Assembly (NCBI GenBank): GCA_910574255.1
Contig: CAJTAK010000003.1
Location: forward strand, 124,001 to 188,000
Length of the DNA: 64,000 bases
Origin: Clostridia bacterium
GTDB lineage: Bacteria > Bacillota > Clostridia > Lachnospirales > Lachnospiraceae
Direction of reading: 5' to 3'
Shown: piece after piece, positions 25,408 to 33,826 of the stretch
Numbering within the stretch: the first letter of the stretch is position 1
Layout: each line of letters starts with the position of its first letter
The notes under the pieces: generated by a model
The model's input: only the letters and a program-made list of their open reading frames with translations
Told to the model about the DNA's origin: nothing
Databases searched by the model: none
Program-made: the position numbers and the translations under genes

Positions 25408-26733
25408 ACTATAATTTTTAAATGCAGTATACTCCGGCATCCACAGAAGATTGATTGTACCAATAGGACCATTCCTCTGCTTTGCCACGATCACTTCCGC
25501 CAGATTCTTCATTTCCGAATCCTTGTTATAGTAGGAATCCCGGTACAAAAACATGACCATATCCGCATCCTGCTCGATGGCTCCCGAATCACGGAGATCC
25601 GAAAGAACAGGCCTGTGATCCGGCCGCTGCTCTACCGCACGGCTAAGCTGAGACAGGGCCACCACCGGCACGTTCAGCTCTCTTGCCAAGCTCTTTAAGC
25701 CTCTGGAAATATCAGAAATCTCCTGCTGCCGTGAATCAGTGGAACGGCCTCCTCCTGTCATCAACTGCAAATAGTCGATCATAACAATTCCCAGCCTGTG
25801 TTCCAGCTTGTACTTCCGGCATTTGCTCCGCAGATCCGCCAGCGTAATACCTGGTGTGTCATCAATTATAAGATTGGAGCGAGCCACTCCTTCTGCACCC
25901 TCTACCAGGCGCTCCCAGTCATTGTCCGTGAGATTTCCATTTCGGAGCTTCTGAGCATCCACGCCAGATTCCATGGAGAGCAGACGATTAACCAATTGCT
26001 CCTTAGACATCTCCAAGCTAAAAATAGCAACTGTCACATTATTGCGGAAGGCCATATACCCCGCAATATTTAATACAAAAGCAGTCTTTCCCATGGAAGG
26101 GCGAGCCGCAACCAGAATCAAATCCGACGGCTGAAAGCCTGATGTCTGATAATCCAGATCCTTAAAGCCGGTAGCAACTCCTGTAACGTTCCCCTTGGTT
26201 CTAGAAGCTGCCTCAATCTTCTGAATCGCATTCAGCACCACCTGCTTGATAGGTACAAATTCACCACTGTTCCGCCGCTGCACCAGATCAAATACCTTTT
26301 TCTCTGTCTGCTCCAAGACTTCTTCCAGGGACTCCACTCCACCATAGCAAAGATTGTTGATCTCATCATTTACCCGAATTAGCTTTCGTAAAGTAGACTT
26401 CTCTGCCACAATGTTGGCATAATATTTGATATTGGTGGAAGTAGGCACGGAGCCTAAAATATCTCGTACAAATTCCATGCTGCTAATCTCTTCCGGAACC
26501 TCTTTGGCCCGAAGCCGATTCTGCAGCGTGACCAAATCTACCGGCTCATTTTGATTAAACAGCTCCACCATGGCTTCAAAGACAACGCCATACTGTCTCT
26601 GATAAAAATCCTCTCCTGTAATAATCTCAGAGGCAACAAGTATCGCCTCCCTGTCCATAATCATAGAACCTATCACTGACTGCTCTGCCTCCTGACTGTG
26701 AGGCATCGTCCGTTTGATAATTGCTTCTTCCAT
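25390..26733 (-). CDS. dnaB: Replicative DNA helicase DnaB
   Basis: A 447-residue hexameric helicase with the N-terminal DnaB domain (PHSQEAEQSVIGSMIMD) and RecA-like motor domain: Walker A ARPSMGKTA near residues 210-218, Walker B IVMIDYLQLM, and DLRDSGAIEQDADMVMFLYR. It unwinds DNA at the replication fork. The ATG is one base after the rplI stop, so translation is coupled. The gdpP-rplI-dnaB order is a well-known Firmicute cluster. Confidence 0.95.
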   Translation of the reverse strand: MEEAIIKRTMPHSQEAEQSVIGSMIMDREAILVASEIITGEDFYQRQYGVVFEAMVELFNQNEPVDLVTLQNRLRAKEVPEEISSMEFVRDILGSVPTSTNIKYYANIVAEKSTLRKLIRVNDEINNLCYGGVESLEEVLEQTEKKVFDLVQRRNSGEFVPIKQVVLNAIQKIEAASRTKGNVTGVATGFKDLDYQTSGFQPSDLILVAARPSMGKTAFVLNIAGYMAFRNNVTVAIFSLEMSKEQLVNRLLSMESGVDAQKLRNGNLTDNDWERLVEGAEGVARSNLIIDDTPGITLADLRSKCRKYKLEHRLGIVMIDYLQLMTGGGRSTDSRQQEISDISRGLKSLARELNVPVVALSQLSRAVEQRPDHRPVLSDLRDSGAIEQDADMVMFLYRDSYYNKDSEMKNLAEVIVAKQRNGPIGTINLLWMPEYTAFKNYSPRPVM

Positions 26734-26734
26734 C

Positions 26735-27181
26735 TTATGCTTCTCTTACATTCACCTTGAGCTGTGCTGTCACTTTAGGATGCAGCTTAATAGGTACCAT
26801 CTGTGTCCCAACTGTCTTAATGGGACTGGGAAGCTGCATCTTTTTCTTATCAAGCTCGACTCCCAGCTGGTCTTGGGCTGCCTGTGCTATCTCTTTTGAG
26901 GAAACAGAACCGAATATCTTTCCTCCCTCTCCTGCTTTGATGCTTACATTGACCTCCATCTTAGAGATTCGCTCGGCAAATGCAACAGCCTCCTCATAGA
27001 CCTCCTTGGCAACCTTTTCCTCATTGGCCTTCTTCAGCTTCAAATCGTTCAGATTTTTTGGTGTTGCCTCTACGCCCAGCTTTTTTGCCAAAATAAAATT
27101 TCGGGCATAACCGTCATTCACATCCACCAGCTGCCCTTTCTTCCCTAAGGACTTTACATCCTCTATCAAAATTACTTTCAT
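26735..27181 (-). CDS. rplI: 50S ribosomal protein L9
   Basis: A 148-residue L9 with the conserved rRNA-binding N-terminus MKVILIEDVKSLGKKGQLVDVNDGYARNFI, the long connecting helix and a C-terminal domain starting GGKIFGSVSSKEIA. Its ATG overlaps the gdpP stop by 4 nt and dnaB follows after 1 nt. Confidence 0.97.
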   Translation of the reverse strand: MKVILIEDVKSLGKKGQLVDVNDGYARNFILAKKLGVEATPKNLNDLKLKKANEEKVAKEVYEEAVAFAERISKMEVNVSIKAGEGGKIFGSVSSKEIAQAAQDQLGVELDKKKMQLPSPIKTVGTQMVPIKLHPKVTAQLKVNVREA

Positions 27182-29229
27182 TCGAATTCTCCTTCCTCCT
27201 GCATTTTTTCAATGGTATGCTTTACAATCTCCATAGCTTCTTCCACGCCGCAGTCCAATTGGGCCCCTGCCATATTCATATGGCCTCCGCCCCCCAAACG
27301 CTCTGTAAGAATCTGCACATTCACCTCATCAATGGAACGAGCGCTTACAAAGGTACGATGTTGATAATAAGTCAGCACAATAGACGCTCGAACCCCTCTA
27401 ATATCCAGCAGCTCATCTGCTGCCTGAGCTCCCACAATGGTAGGACTCTCAAGGTTCTCATTTGGGCATACGGAAATAGCAAATCCATGGTATACCTCTG
27501 CATGGCGGACTGCCTCCGCCCTTGCCTTGTATTCTACCATTTCATTGCGGAACATCTTACGTACACGAGTTACATCTGCACCGCAGCGTCTCAAAAATGC
27601 CGCCGCCTCAAAAGTACGAACCCCCGTTCTCCTCATAAAGTTATCCGTATCCAGAACAATTCCCGCATAGAGGCAGTCTGCTTCTGTTGTCTTAATCTTC
27701 AGACCCTCATCAAAATACTGAAGAATCTCCGCCACCATCTCACAAGCGGAGGATGCATAAGGCTCTATATAGGACAGCACAGCATTCTCTATCTGTTCAT
27801 TTGTCTGACGATGATGATCCAGCACTACAATCGTGGGAGTTCTGCCAAGGAGTTCACTGCATTCTGTGTAATTGGGTCTGTTAGTGTCCACCACAACCAG
27901 AACGGTATTTCTGTCAATCAGTTCCAAAGCCTCATCACTGCGAAGGAACATATCTGTCTCATAAACCGGATTATCGTTAAAGCTTTCTCTTAAGGGGCGT
28001 ACTGAATTGGTAATATCGTTGATGACTATATAGGCTCGTTTCCCCAATACCTTAGCTGCCCGATAAATGCCGACGGATGCACCAAAGGAATCCATATCCC
28101 CCATCTTGTGCCCCATAACCATCACTTTCTCTCGGCTCTCAATAAATTCCCGAAGAGCATGGGCCTTTACACGTGCCTTTACTCGGGTTGCCTTCTCCAT
28201 CTGCTGAGTTTTGCCGCCAAAGTAGGTAATGCTTTCTCCTTCCTTAGTAACTACCTGATCACCGCCTCTCGCCAAAGCCAAATCAATGGCAATACGGGCA
28301 TAATCATAGTTTTCTGCGAAGCTTGAACCGCTTAATCCAAGGCCCATACTTAAGGTTACAGCCATTTCATTTCCAATGTTAACTGTCTTCACATCCTGCA
28401 AAAGTTCAAACTTATTCTCTCTCATAATGGGCACATGCTTTTCCTGGATGGCAATGAAGTATTTATCCTTCTCCATCTTTTTCACAATGCCCCCAAAGGC
28501 TCCAATATACTTGTTAATCTTCCGATCCACCAAGGCAACCAGAAGAGAGCGGCGCACTTCCTCCACTGTTTCCAGAGCTTCCTCGTAATTATCCAGATAA
28601 ATCAGTCCGGCTACCAGCCGTTCTTCTTTATTCATTCGGATATACGTATTAATCTCTGTCTCATCAAACATATAAATAGCAATCAGTGTTCTTCCGTCTT
28701 CTTCCATCTCCACAAGAGCATTATCTTCCATAATGTGCTCCAAATACACTCTTCGGATATCTACCCGGAAGTCTCTCTCTTCTGTAGAAAACCGGATGGT
28801 TTTACTGTCTTCTCCATCCTCACTAAGAAATTCTTCTTTGGAAAACTCCGGAAAGAACCAAGAAATCGACTTGCGGAGGCTCTTTTGGTTCTTCCCGCTG
28901 ACTTCAAAAAAAGCCGTATTTCCCCATAAGACCTTCCCTTCCTCATCCAGGAGAGCATAGGGAAGAGCCAGCTCCTTAAGAAGCTTCCTCTGAATCTGGC
29001 CATATTGAGTTGCAAAGGAAATCAGCTCATTGTAAATCTGTGTTCTGCTGCGCAGATACAGAAAAATAACAATCAGCAAATAAATCACCAGAAAAGCTGA
29101 TACCATAATTCCTGCCTTTATGGATACCGAGTACATACATGCATTCATAGCAAGCAACAGAATACTCAATAATAAGAGCCACCGGGTATAGCTTTTCAAT
29201 TGGCCCTTTAAATGAACCTTCTTTTTCAT
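27178..29229 (-). CDS. gdpP: Cyclic-di-AMP phosphodiesterase GdpP (DHH family)
   Basis: A 683-residue membrane enzyme: two N-terminal helices (about residues 14-55), a PAS-like domain, a degenerate GGDEF domain (about 175-310), then DHH (GHKMGDMDSFGAS, VVVDTNRP, VVLDHHRQ) and DHHA1 (GGGGHMNMAGAQ). GdpP hydrolyses c-di-AMP to pApA and so affects potassium, cell wall and osmotic balance. It is full length, with all manganese-site motifs present. GGAG precedes the ATG. It leads the gdpP-rplI-dnaB run. Confidence 0.93.
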   Translation of the reverse strand: MKKKVHLKGQLKSYTRWLLLLSILLLAMNACMYSVSIKAGIMVSAFLVIYLLIVIFLYLRSRTQIYNELISFATQYGQIQRKLLKELALPYALLDEEGKVLWGNTAFFEVSGKNQKSLRKSISWFFPEFSKEEFLSEDGEDSKTIRFSTEERDFRVDIRRVYLEHIMEDNALVEMEEDGRTLIAIYMFDETEINTYIRMNKEERLVAGLIYLDNYEEALETVEEVRRSLLVALVDRKINKYIGAFGGIVKKMEKDKYFIAIQEKHVPIMRENKFELLQDVKTVNIGNEMAVTLSMGLGLSGSSFAENYDYARIAIDLALARGGDQVVTKEGESITYFGGKTQQMEKATRVKARVKAHALREFIESREKVMVMGHKMGDMDSFGASVGIYRAAKVLGKRAYIVINDITNSVRPLRESFNDNPVYETDMFLRSDEALELIDRNTVLVVVDTNRPNYTECSELLGRTPTIVVLDHHRQTNEQIENAVLSYIEPYASSACEMVAEILQYFDEGLKIKTTEADCLYAGIVLDTDNFMRRTGVRTFEAAAFLRRCGADVTRVRKMFRNEMVEYKARAEAVRHAEVYHGFAISVCPNENLESPTIVGAQAADELLDIRGVRASIVLTYYQHRTFVSARSIDEVNVQILTERLGGGGHMNMAGAQLDCGVEEAMEIVKHTIEKMQEEGEFE

Positions 29230-29353
29230 TATTTATCTCCATAGTCAAATGCTTGTGTCCGCAAATTGCAGACAGGGATTTAAAATCCCCTGCTCATTAC
29301 CGTATTGTACCACATATTTTTCATATTTGCCATATAATTTCCGGTTATACATG

Positions 29354-29400
29354 TAAAAAGAGGGTGTCCCAGACCGGCTTACGGCTTTTGGTACACCCTC
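29354..29400 (-). terminator. Terminator of the rpsF-ssb-rpsR operon
   Basis: GAGGGTGT (29360-29367) pairs with ACACCCTC (29393-29400) and an inner stem is possible. Five T residues follow on the minus strand, just past rpsR. Confidence 0.85.
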
Positions 29401-29421
29401 AATATATTTTATTTCTTCTTA

Positions 29422-29688
29422 TTAATCCATTACATAGGGCATCAAGCTGATGTGGCGAGCTCTCTTAATAGCAACTGTAAGGGCTCTCTGATGCTTTGCA
29501 CAGTTTCCTGTGATTCTTCTGGGAAGGATCTTTCCTCTCTCAGATACATATCTCTTTAATTTATTCACATCTTTGTAGTTGATATCATTATTTTCTTTTC
29601 CGCAGAATACGCAGACTTTCTTTCTTCTGCGTCCCATGCCTCTTCTTCTCATGGGAGCATCGCCTTTATCGGATTTTGTGTAAGCCAT
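29422..29688 (-). CDS. rpsR: 30S ribosomal protein S18
   Basis: An 88-residue S18 with the zinc-type N-terminal cysteines (VCVFCGKEN) and the conserved core [21 protein letters not shown], ending with [24 protein letters not shown] precedes the ATG. The gap to ssb upstream is unusually long (263 nt) and holds a tandem repeat. Confidence 0.97.
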   Translation of the reverse strand: MAYTKSDKGDAPMRRRGMGRRRKKVCVFCGKENNDINYKDVNKLKRYVSERGKILPRRITGNCAKHQRALTVAIKRARHISLMPYVMD

Positions 29689-29732
29689 GGCTTTTACCTC
29701 CTTATATGATCTCTCTTTTCATTCCACGATTG

Positions 29733-29950
29733 TTACTATGAAAGTTTCTTTTCCGCATAGCAGAAAACTGAGTTCAGGGATTCCCCATGCGCCACTGCCA
29801 ACTTTCATTTATGGTGGTGCGCCAATGGGGTGCATGTGGGTTTACTATGAAAGTTCCCTTTTCCGCACAGCGAAAAGCTATGTTCAGGGATGCCTCATGT
29901 ACCACTCCCGACTTCTATTAACGCTGGTGCGCCAATGAGGCGCATGCAGA
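29733..29950. repeat. Imperfect tandem repeat, two ~109-bp units, between ssb and rpsR
   Basis: Unit 1 begins at 29733 and unit 2 at 29842, each opening with TTACTATGAAAGT and containing a hairpin. In unit 1 the stem is CCCCAT (29783-29788) with ATGGGG (29825-29830). In unit 2 it is CCTCAT (29893-29898) with ATGAGG (29935-29940). The C-G pair has become T-A on both sides at once, a compensatory change that suggests the structure matters in RNA or DNA. No reading frame explains the conservation. Confidence 0.75.
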
Positions 29951-29951
29951 T

Positions 29952-30407
29952 TTAGTTGAAGGGTAGCTCTTCATCAATGCCGTCTGGGATGTTCATAAAA
30001 CCGTCGCCTGCCGCTGCTGCCGGCTCCGGCATACTCTGCTGGAATGGGCTCTGCTGCTGGTAGCCGCCGGGATGTTCACCTGCTGCCGCTTTGCTCTCCG
30101 CAAATTCCTGCTCTTCCACCACCACGTCCGTTGTGTAGACCTTCTGTCCGTCACGGTTGGTATAGCTTCCCGTCTGTATCCGGCCGGTAATTGCAATCTT
30201 GGTGCCCTGGCGCAGATACTTCTCCGCAAACTCTGCCTGCCTTCCAAAGGATACGCAGCCGATAAAATCTGCAGTCTGATCTCCGTCTCTGCGGAATCTC
30301 CGATCTACGGCCAATGTATATCTTGCTACCGCTGTGGCGTTCTCACCCTGTGAGTAGCGCACATCCGGATCACGTGTCAAACGTCCCATTAAAATCACTT
30401 TATTCAT
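29952..30407 (-). CDS. ssb: Single-stranded DNA-binding protein
   Basis: A 151-residue SSB with the OB fold (residues 1-105: MNKVILMGRLTRDPDVRYSQGE, VSFGRQAEFAEKYLRQGTKIAITGRIQTGSY), a Gln/Pro/Ala-rich linker and the acidic tail DGIDEELPFN that recruits partner proteins. It lies in the classic rpsF-ssb-rpsR order, 36 nt after rpsF. Confidence 0.96.
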   Translation of the reverse strand: MNKVILMGRLTRDPDVRYSQGENATAVARYTLAVDRRFRRDGDQTADFIGCVSFGRQAEFAEKYLRQGTKIAITGRIQTGSYTNRDGQKVYTTDVVVEEQEFAESKAAAGEHPGGYQQQSPFQQSMPEPAAAAGDGFMNIPDGIDEELPFN

Positions 30408-30443
30408 ACTAACAATCCTCTACTTTCCGGTTAAACCTTTAGT

Positions 30444-30731
30444 CTATGCGTCTTTGCGAACACACAGATAGCGGACAACATTTTCCATGATGCGAACATG
30501 TCTCTCCACTTCAGCCGGGCAGGTTGTATCTGCTTCAAACTGAATAAAGTAGTAGTATGCTTCTCTCATGTGCTGAATCTCGTAAGCAAGTCTCTTCTTG
30601 CCCCAATCCTCAACCTCAGTAACAGTTCCGCCGTAACGGGCAATGTACTCTTTTGCCTTCTCTACAGTGGCTGTTCTTACGTCATCTTCTACCTTTGCAT
30701 TCACAACCAATGCTAATTCATACTTGTTCAT
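30444..30731 (-). CDS. rpsF: 30S ribosomal protein S6
   Basis: A 95-residue S6: MNKYELALVVNAKVEDD, GKKRLAYEIQHMREAYYYFIQFEAD and VRIMENVVRYLCVRKD are all family features. It heads the rpsF-ssb-rpsR operon behind a strong promoter, with AGGAGG before the ATG. Confidence 0.96.
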   Translation of the reverse strand: MNKYELALVVNAKVEDDVRTATVEKAKEYIARYGGTVTEVEDWGKKRLAYEIQHMREAYYYFIQFEADTTCPAEVERHVRIMENVVRYLCVRKDA

Positions 30732-30806
30732 GCTTTACCTCCTTTTGGTCTCTGGCTTCCTCTCTGTGAAGGAAACAAGGAAATTAATAATCTATCACGA
30801 AACCAA

Positions 30807-30835
30807 ACTATAACATATTTTTTCCGGAAATTCAA
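30807..30835 (-). promoter_or_regulatory. Promoter of the rpsF-ssb-rpsR operon
   Basis: On the minus strand TTGAAT (30830-30835) and TATAGT (30807-30812) are 17 nt apart, giving a leader of about 70 nt before rpsF. Confidence 0.75.
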
Positions 30836-30860
30836 GTGCTTTTCCCCAAAATACACATAC

Positions 30861-30900
30861 AAAAAAGACAAACCTCGAACGCCGCTATTTGGGCGTTCGA
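30861..30900 (-). terminator. Terminator after the DUF951 gene
   Basis: TCGAACGCC (30875-30883) pairs with GGCGTTCGA (30892-30900), and the minus-strand tail is GGTTTGTCTTTTTTG. The stem includes the last codons of the DUF951 gene. Confidence 0.85.
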
Positions 30901-31067
30901 AGTCCTCTGGTGTTCTTCTCCACTAGCTTTCTGGCAATCATAATCTGGCGGCCGCAGCCCAGACATTTCAAACGGAAGTCTGCTCCTACCCGGAGTATCT
31001 CCCATTCAGAACTTCCACAGGGATGCTGCTTTTTTAGCTTTACGATATCCCCTACCTTATATTCCAC
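30885..31067 (-). CDS. DUF951 small zinc-ribbon-like protein
   Basis: A 60-residue protein of the DUF951 family, with YKVGDIVKLKKQHPCGSSEW and LKCLGCGRQIMIAR. The three cysteines (one in PCG, two in CLGC) and the KOW-like beta start suggest nucleic-acid binding with a metal, though the function is not known. It overlaps the upstream sirtuin gene by 11 nt and ends in a terminator, so the two form one transcript. Confidence 0.85.
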   Translation of the reverse strand: MEYKVGDIVKLKKQHPCGSSEWEILRVGADFRLKCLGCGRQIMIARKLVEKNTRGLRTPK

Positions 31068-31779
31068 TTAGCACCTCTCCTATATTCGCCTGTATAAGCA
31101 AATCCGCCTTCCCATCTCTGGGCGTATCCGCCCGGTTGATGACAACCAGATGCTTTCCTGTAAAATAGTCAATCAGTCCGGCCGCCGGATACACTGCCAA
31201 AGATGTTCCCCCAATAATCAGAAGATCCGCCTGGGCAATGGCTTCCACCGCTCCCTGGATGGTCCGGTTATCAAGCCCTTCCTCATAGAGAACCACATCC
31301 GGCTTAATCAGACCGCCGCATTCGCAGTGCGGCACTCCCTCTGATTTCAGCATATAGCCGGCATCATAAAATTTACCGCAATTCTGGCAGTAATTCCGAT
31401 GTACGGACCCATGGAGCTCATACACCTTCTTGCTTCCGGCAAATTGATGCAGACCATCAATATTCTGGGTTACAACGGCTGCCAGCTTCCCCATTTCCTC
31501 AAGCTGAGCCAGCTTTTTATGAGCCGCATTGGGTTTCGCATCCAGGCACAGCATTTTCTTCTTATAAAATCGATAAAATTCTTCTGTATTGCTTACGAAA
31601 AAGCTGTGGCTTAATATGGTCTCCGGCGGATATTTCCATTCTTGATGATACAACCCGTCCGTACTGCGAAAATCCGGAATTCCGCTCTCAGTAGAAACTC
31701 CGGCTCCTCCGAAAAATACAATCCGGCTGCTTTCCTCCACATAATCCTTCAAACGTCCGATTCGCTCCTCCGTTGTCAT
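31057..31779 (-). CDS. cobB: NAD-dependent protein deacylase (sirtuin)
   Basis: A 240-residue Sir2 enzyme. NAD-binding GGAGVSTESGIPDFRS, catalytic TQNIDGLH...ELHG (His in LHG), and two cysteine pairs for zinc (CQNC and CEC) are present, as is GTSLAVYPAAGL near the C-terminus. It removes acyl groups from lysines using NAD. It is of full length for the bacterial class. It overlaps the DUF951 gene and follows the sortase gene by 14 nt. Confidence 0.92.
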   Translation of the reverse strand: MTTEERIGRLKDYVEESSRIVFFGGAGVSTESGIPDFRSTDGLYHQEWKYPPETILSHSFFVSNTEEFYRFYKKKMLCLDAKPNAAHKKLAQLEEMGKLAAVVTQNIDGLHQFAGSKKVYELHGSVHRNYCQNCGKFYDAGYMLKSEGVPHCECGGLIKPDVVLYEEGLDNRTIQGAVEAIAQADLLIIGGTSLAVYPAAGLIDYFTGKHLVVINRADTPRDGKADLLIQANIGEVLSGI

Positions 31780-31793
31780 GCTGTCCCTTCTTT

Positions 31794-32576
31794 CTAATAA
31801 ATTCTCTTTGCATGTACTACAAAACGATTTTCACTTCTCTTTGTACAGGTTGAAAGGGTAATCACTCTGTCGTTTTTGGATACGTCAATTCCTGTATCAT
31901 AGGCAGAACTGTTCTTAAGTGTCTGAACAAACTGCTCATACCGCCCATCCGGCTGCGACGCAAAGCCTATGGTATAGGTATTGCTGTTTGCCGGAGTCTC
32001 ATAGCAGGAAAAAATCTGATAAGCATGAGTTCCGTCTTCCAAATCTATGTAAACCATCGGATGATCCACCAGGTAGGATGCATTGCGATATTCCTTAAGC
32101 CCTCCGAACATAGAACCATTTTTCATGTTATGCCCATAAATAATTGTATGCCGGTCAGTAAGGTCAGGCTTATTCTGATACTCCACAAAAATACTTCCTG
32201 CACTGTTCTTATTCCCGCTGAAGGTGTGCTTCAGATAATATTGATCGTCATCTCCCTGCATCAAAGGGTAGCTGATCTCTGTATCCGGAATCTCTATCCA
32301 GCCGATAACGTCCTCATTCTGAGCCTTTAATTCTTCAAAAGCAATCCGCTGTTCGCGTACCTCTTCTCCTTCCTCCGAAGAAGTGTCTTCATTGTATGGT
32401 ACATCAGGAAGCTCCTTCTCCACATATTTCTTAAGCTCATCATACTCGTCCGTTCCTTCCTTATATTCCAGGAAAATACCGGCAAGCTGGCTCCCACAGA
32501 AAATCACCATGCCTAAGCACAAAACAAGCGCCACAATCAATACAATTGGGACACGTCTTCTTTTCTTTCGTCTCAT
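31794..32576 (-). CDS. srtB: Class B sortase
   Basis: A 260-residue transpeptidase with an N-terminal membrane helix (about residues 10-35). The catalytic triad is visible: His149 in IIYGHNM, Cys244 in TLSTC and Arg251 in ENRFVVHAKR. Class B sortases attach surface proteins to peptidoglycan through motifs such as NPQTN, or assemble pili or iron-uptake proteins. No substrate with a sorting signal is encoded in the window. AGGTG precedes the ATG. Confidence 0.9.
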   Translation of the reverse strand: MRRKKRRRVPIVLIVALVLCLGMVIFCGSQLAGIFLEYKEGTDEYDELKKYVEKELPDVPYNEDTSSEEGEEVREQRIAFEELKAQNEDVIGWIEIPDTEISYPLMQGDDDQYYLKHTFSGNKNSAGSIFVEYQNKPDLTDRHTIIYGHNMKNGSMFGGLKEYRNASYLVDHPMVYIDLEDGTHAYQIFSCYETPANSNTYTIGFASQPDGRYEQFVQTLKNSSAYDTGIDVSKNDRVITLSTCTKRSENRFVVHAKRIY

Positions 32577-32642
32577 CTTCTATCACCTCTTGTTTATTCT
32601 ATCAAACTGCCTGCAAAAAAGCCAGACTTAATTACTGGGATT

Positions 32643-33239
32643 CTATGGATTCAGCCATATGGGGCACTCTGTGAAATCCTCTTCTTCTGAGCATACCGCA
32701 AGGCTGAATGTCTTTCCCGCTGTCCGGTACAGTTTATAGTAGTATATTCTTGCGTTTTGGTTTTGCTCAACCCTGCCTGTCTCTTTACAGATTCCCTCCA
32801 TGTAAAAGGAATTCAGGGGAATTCTAAGCCCCCTGCCGTCTGCTTTCATAAAGCTTTCTTTCAGCACCCACAACTCATGAAACAAACGCTCACGTTCCTT
32901 CTCTTTCGCTTTCTGATATACTTCACGTTCCAGGGAATGAAATTTCCCCACCACTTGTTCCTGCCCTTTCCGCCTCTTCCAGCATTCCACATCAATTCCC
33001 ACCGGCTTTTCTCCTACAGCACAAGCTGCATAGCACCCGCTGTGAGAAAGATTAAAGTGAATTTCAGGATGTTCCGGAAAATAGGGCTTGCCGTTTTCGT
33101 CCCTGTCCACAAAGAGCCGTCTGGGAAGCTTGGGATATTCTCTTTCCATCACCCTGTCCAGCAGTCTGTATGCCCATTGGGACTGTTCCTTAGGTTTCCC
33201 CTTTGTGCACGGGAAATCTGCCATATACACACGCACCAT
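32643..33239 (-). CDS. 4'-phosphopantetheinyl transferase (Sfp type)
   Basis: A 198-residue Sfp-superfamily enzyme with the motifs FNLSHSGCYAACAVG, GIDVECW (magnesium Asp and Glu) and FHELWVLKESFMKADGRGL. It moves phosphopantetheine from CoA to carrier proteins. Sfp-type enzymes commonly serve peptide or polyketide synthetases, but none is near, so it may serve as the cell's general transferase. It follows a small acidic protein gene by 4 nt. Confidence 0.88.
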   Translation of the reverse strand: MVRVYMADFPCTKGKPKEQSQWAYRLLDRVMEREYPKLPRRLFVDRDENGKPYFPEHPEIHFNLSHSGCYAACAVGEKPVGIDVECWKRRKGQEQVVGKFHSLEREVYQKAKEKERERLFHELWVLKESFMKADGRGLRIPLNSFYMEGICKETGRVEQNQNARIYYYKLYRTAGKTFSLAVCSEEEDFTECPIWLNP

Positions 33240-33243
33240 AGAC

Positions 33244-33483
33244 TCACCGTTTTTTCTGCCTGTCCAGCAGTTCCATCAATGCCTCGTCACTGTCCGAAAT
33301 CCAGACATCCTCTTCCTCCTCGTTCAAGCCCAGATACTCACGCAGAGTACATGGCTCATCACTGTTCCCCCAGGCTTCTATATAACTGTCAATCTCCTCA
33401 AAAGGAATCTCTCCTGCCAAATACTTTTCTTTAAACTTCATAAGCTCCTCCCTGGCTTTTATTTCTTCTCTACTATAGCCCAT
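33244..33483 (-). CDS. Small acidic protein of unknown function
   Basis: A 79-residue acidic protein (IPFEEIDSYIEAW, LGLNEEEEDVWISDSDEAL) with predicted helices and no cysteine cluster or membrane segment. It is 4 nt ahead of the phosphopantetheinyl transferase gene and probably co-translated with it. The ribosome site is weak. The family is not recognised. Confidence 0.6.
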   Translation of the reverse strand: MGYSREEIKAREELMKFKEKYLAGEIPFEEIDSYIEAWGNSDEPCTLREYLGLNEEEEDVWISDSDEALMELLDRQKKR

Positions 33484-33621
33484 TTATAAGGCTTTCGCAA
33501 GCTATAGCCCTCAATTTTCATCTTGTCTGTCTTCTTATAAGTAAATAGTTCCCCAAAACAATAGCAGCTCTGACTTGTAATCGTCAAAACTGCCATTATC
33601 ATAACAATATACTTTACCTGC

Positions 33622-33825
33622 TTATTCTATATGAATGTCCAAAGGCTTATCCAGTTCCTCTGAGACATATTTCCCGTTCTTCTTCCTCTGGCGTACGCAT
33701 TCGGAGAGAAGATATTCAATCTGCCCATTGACTGATCTGAAATCGTCCTCTGCCCAGGCGGCAATTTCATTGTACAGCTTTGCAGAAAGGCGAAGAGGGA
33801 CCTGTTTTTTCTGTGTATCTGCCAT
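33622..33825 (-). CDS. Arc-like ribbon-helix-helix DNA-binding protein
   Basis: A 67-residue protein with the Arc/RHH pattern: KKQVPLRLSAKLYNEIAAWAEDDFRSVNGQIEYLLSECV, where the short VPLRL strand would contact DNA and two helices dimerise. Its ATG follows the SPFH stop codon by one base (TGATATG), so the two are translationally coupled. It may regulate the pair through the inverted repeat over the -10 box at 34881-34897. Confidence 0.8.
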   Translation of the reverse strand: MADTQKKQVPLRLSAKLYNEIAAWAEDDFRSVNGQIEYLLSECVRQRKKNGKYVSEELDKPLDIHIE

Positions 33826-33826
33826 A

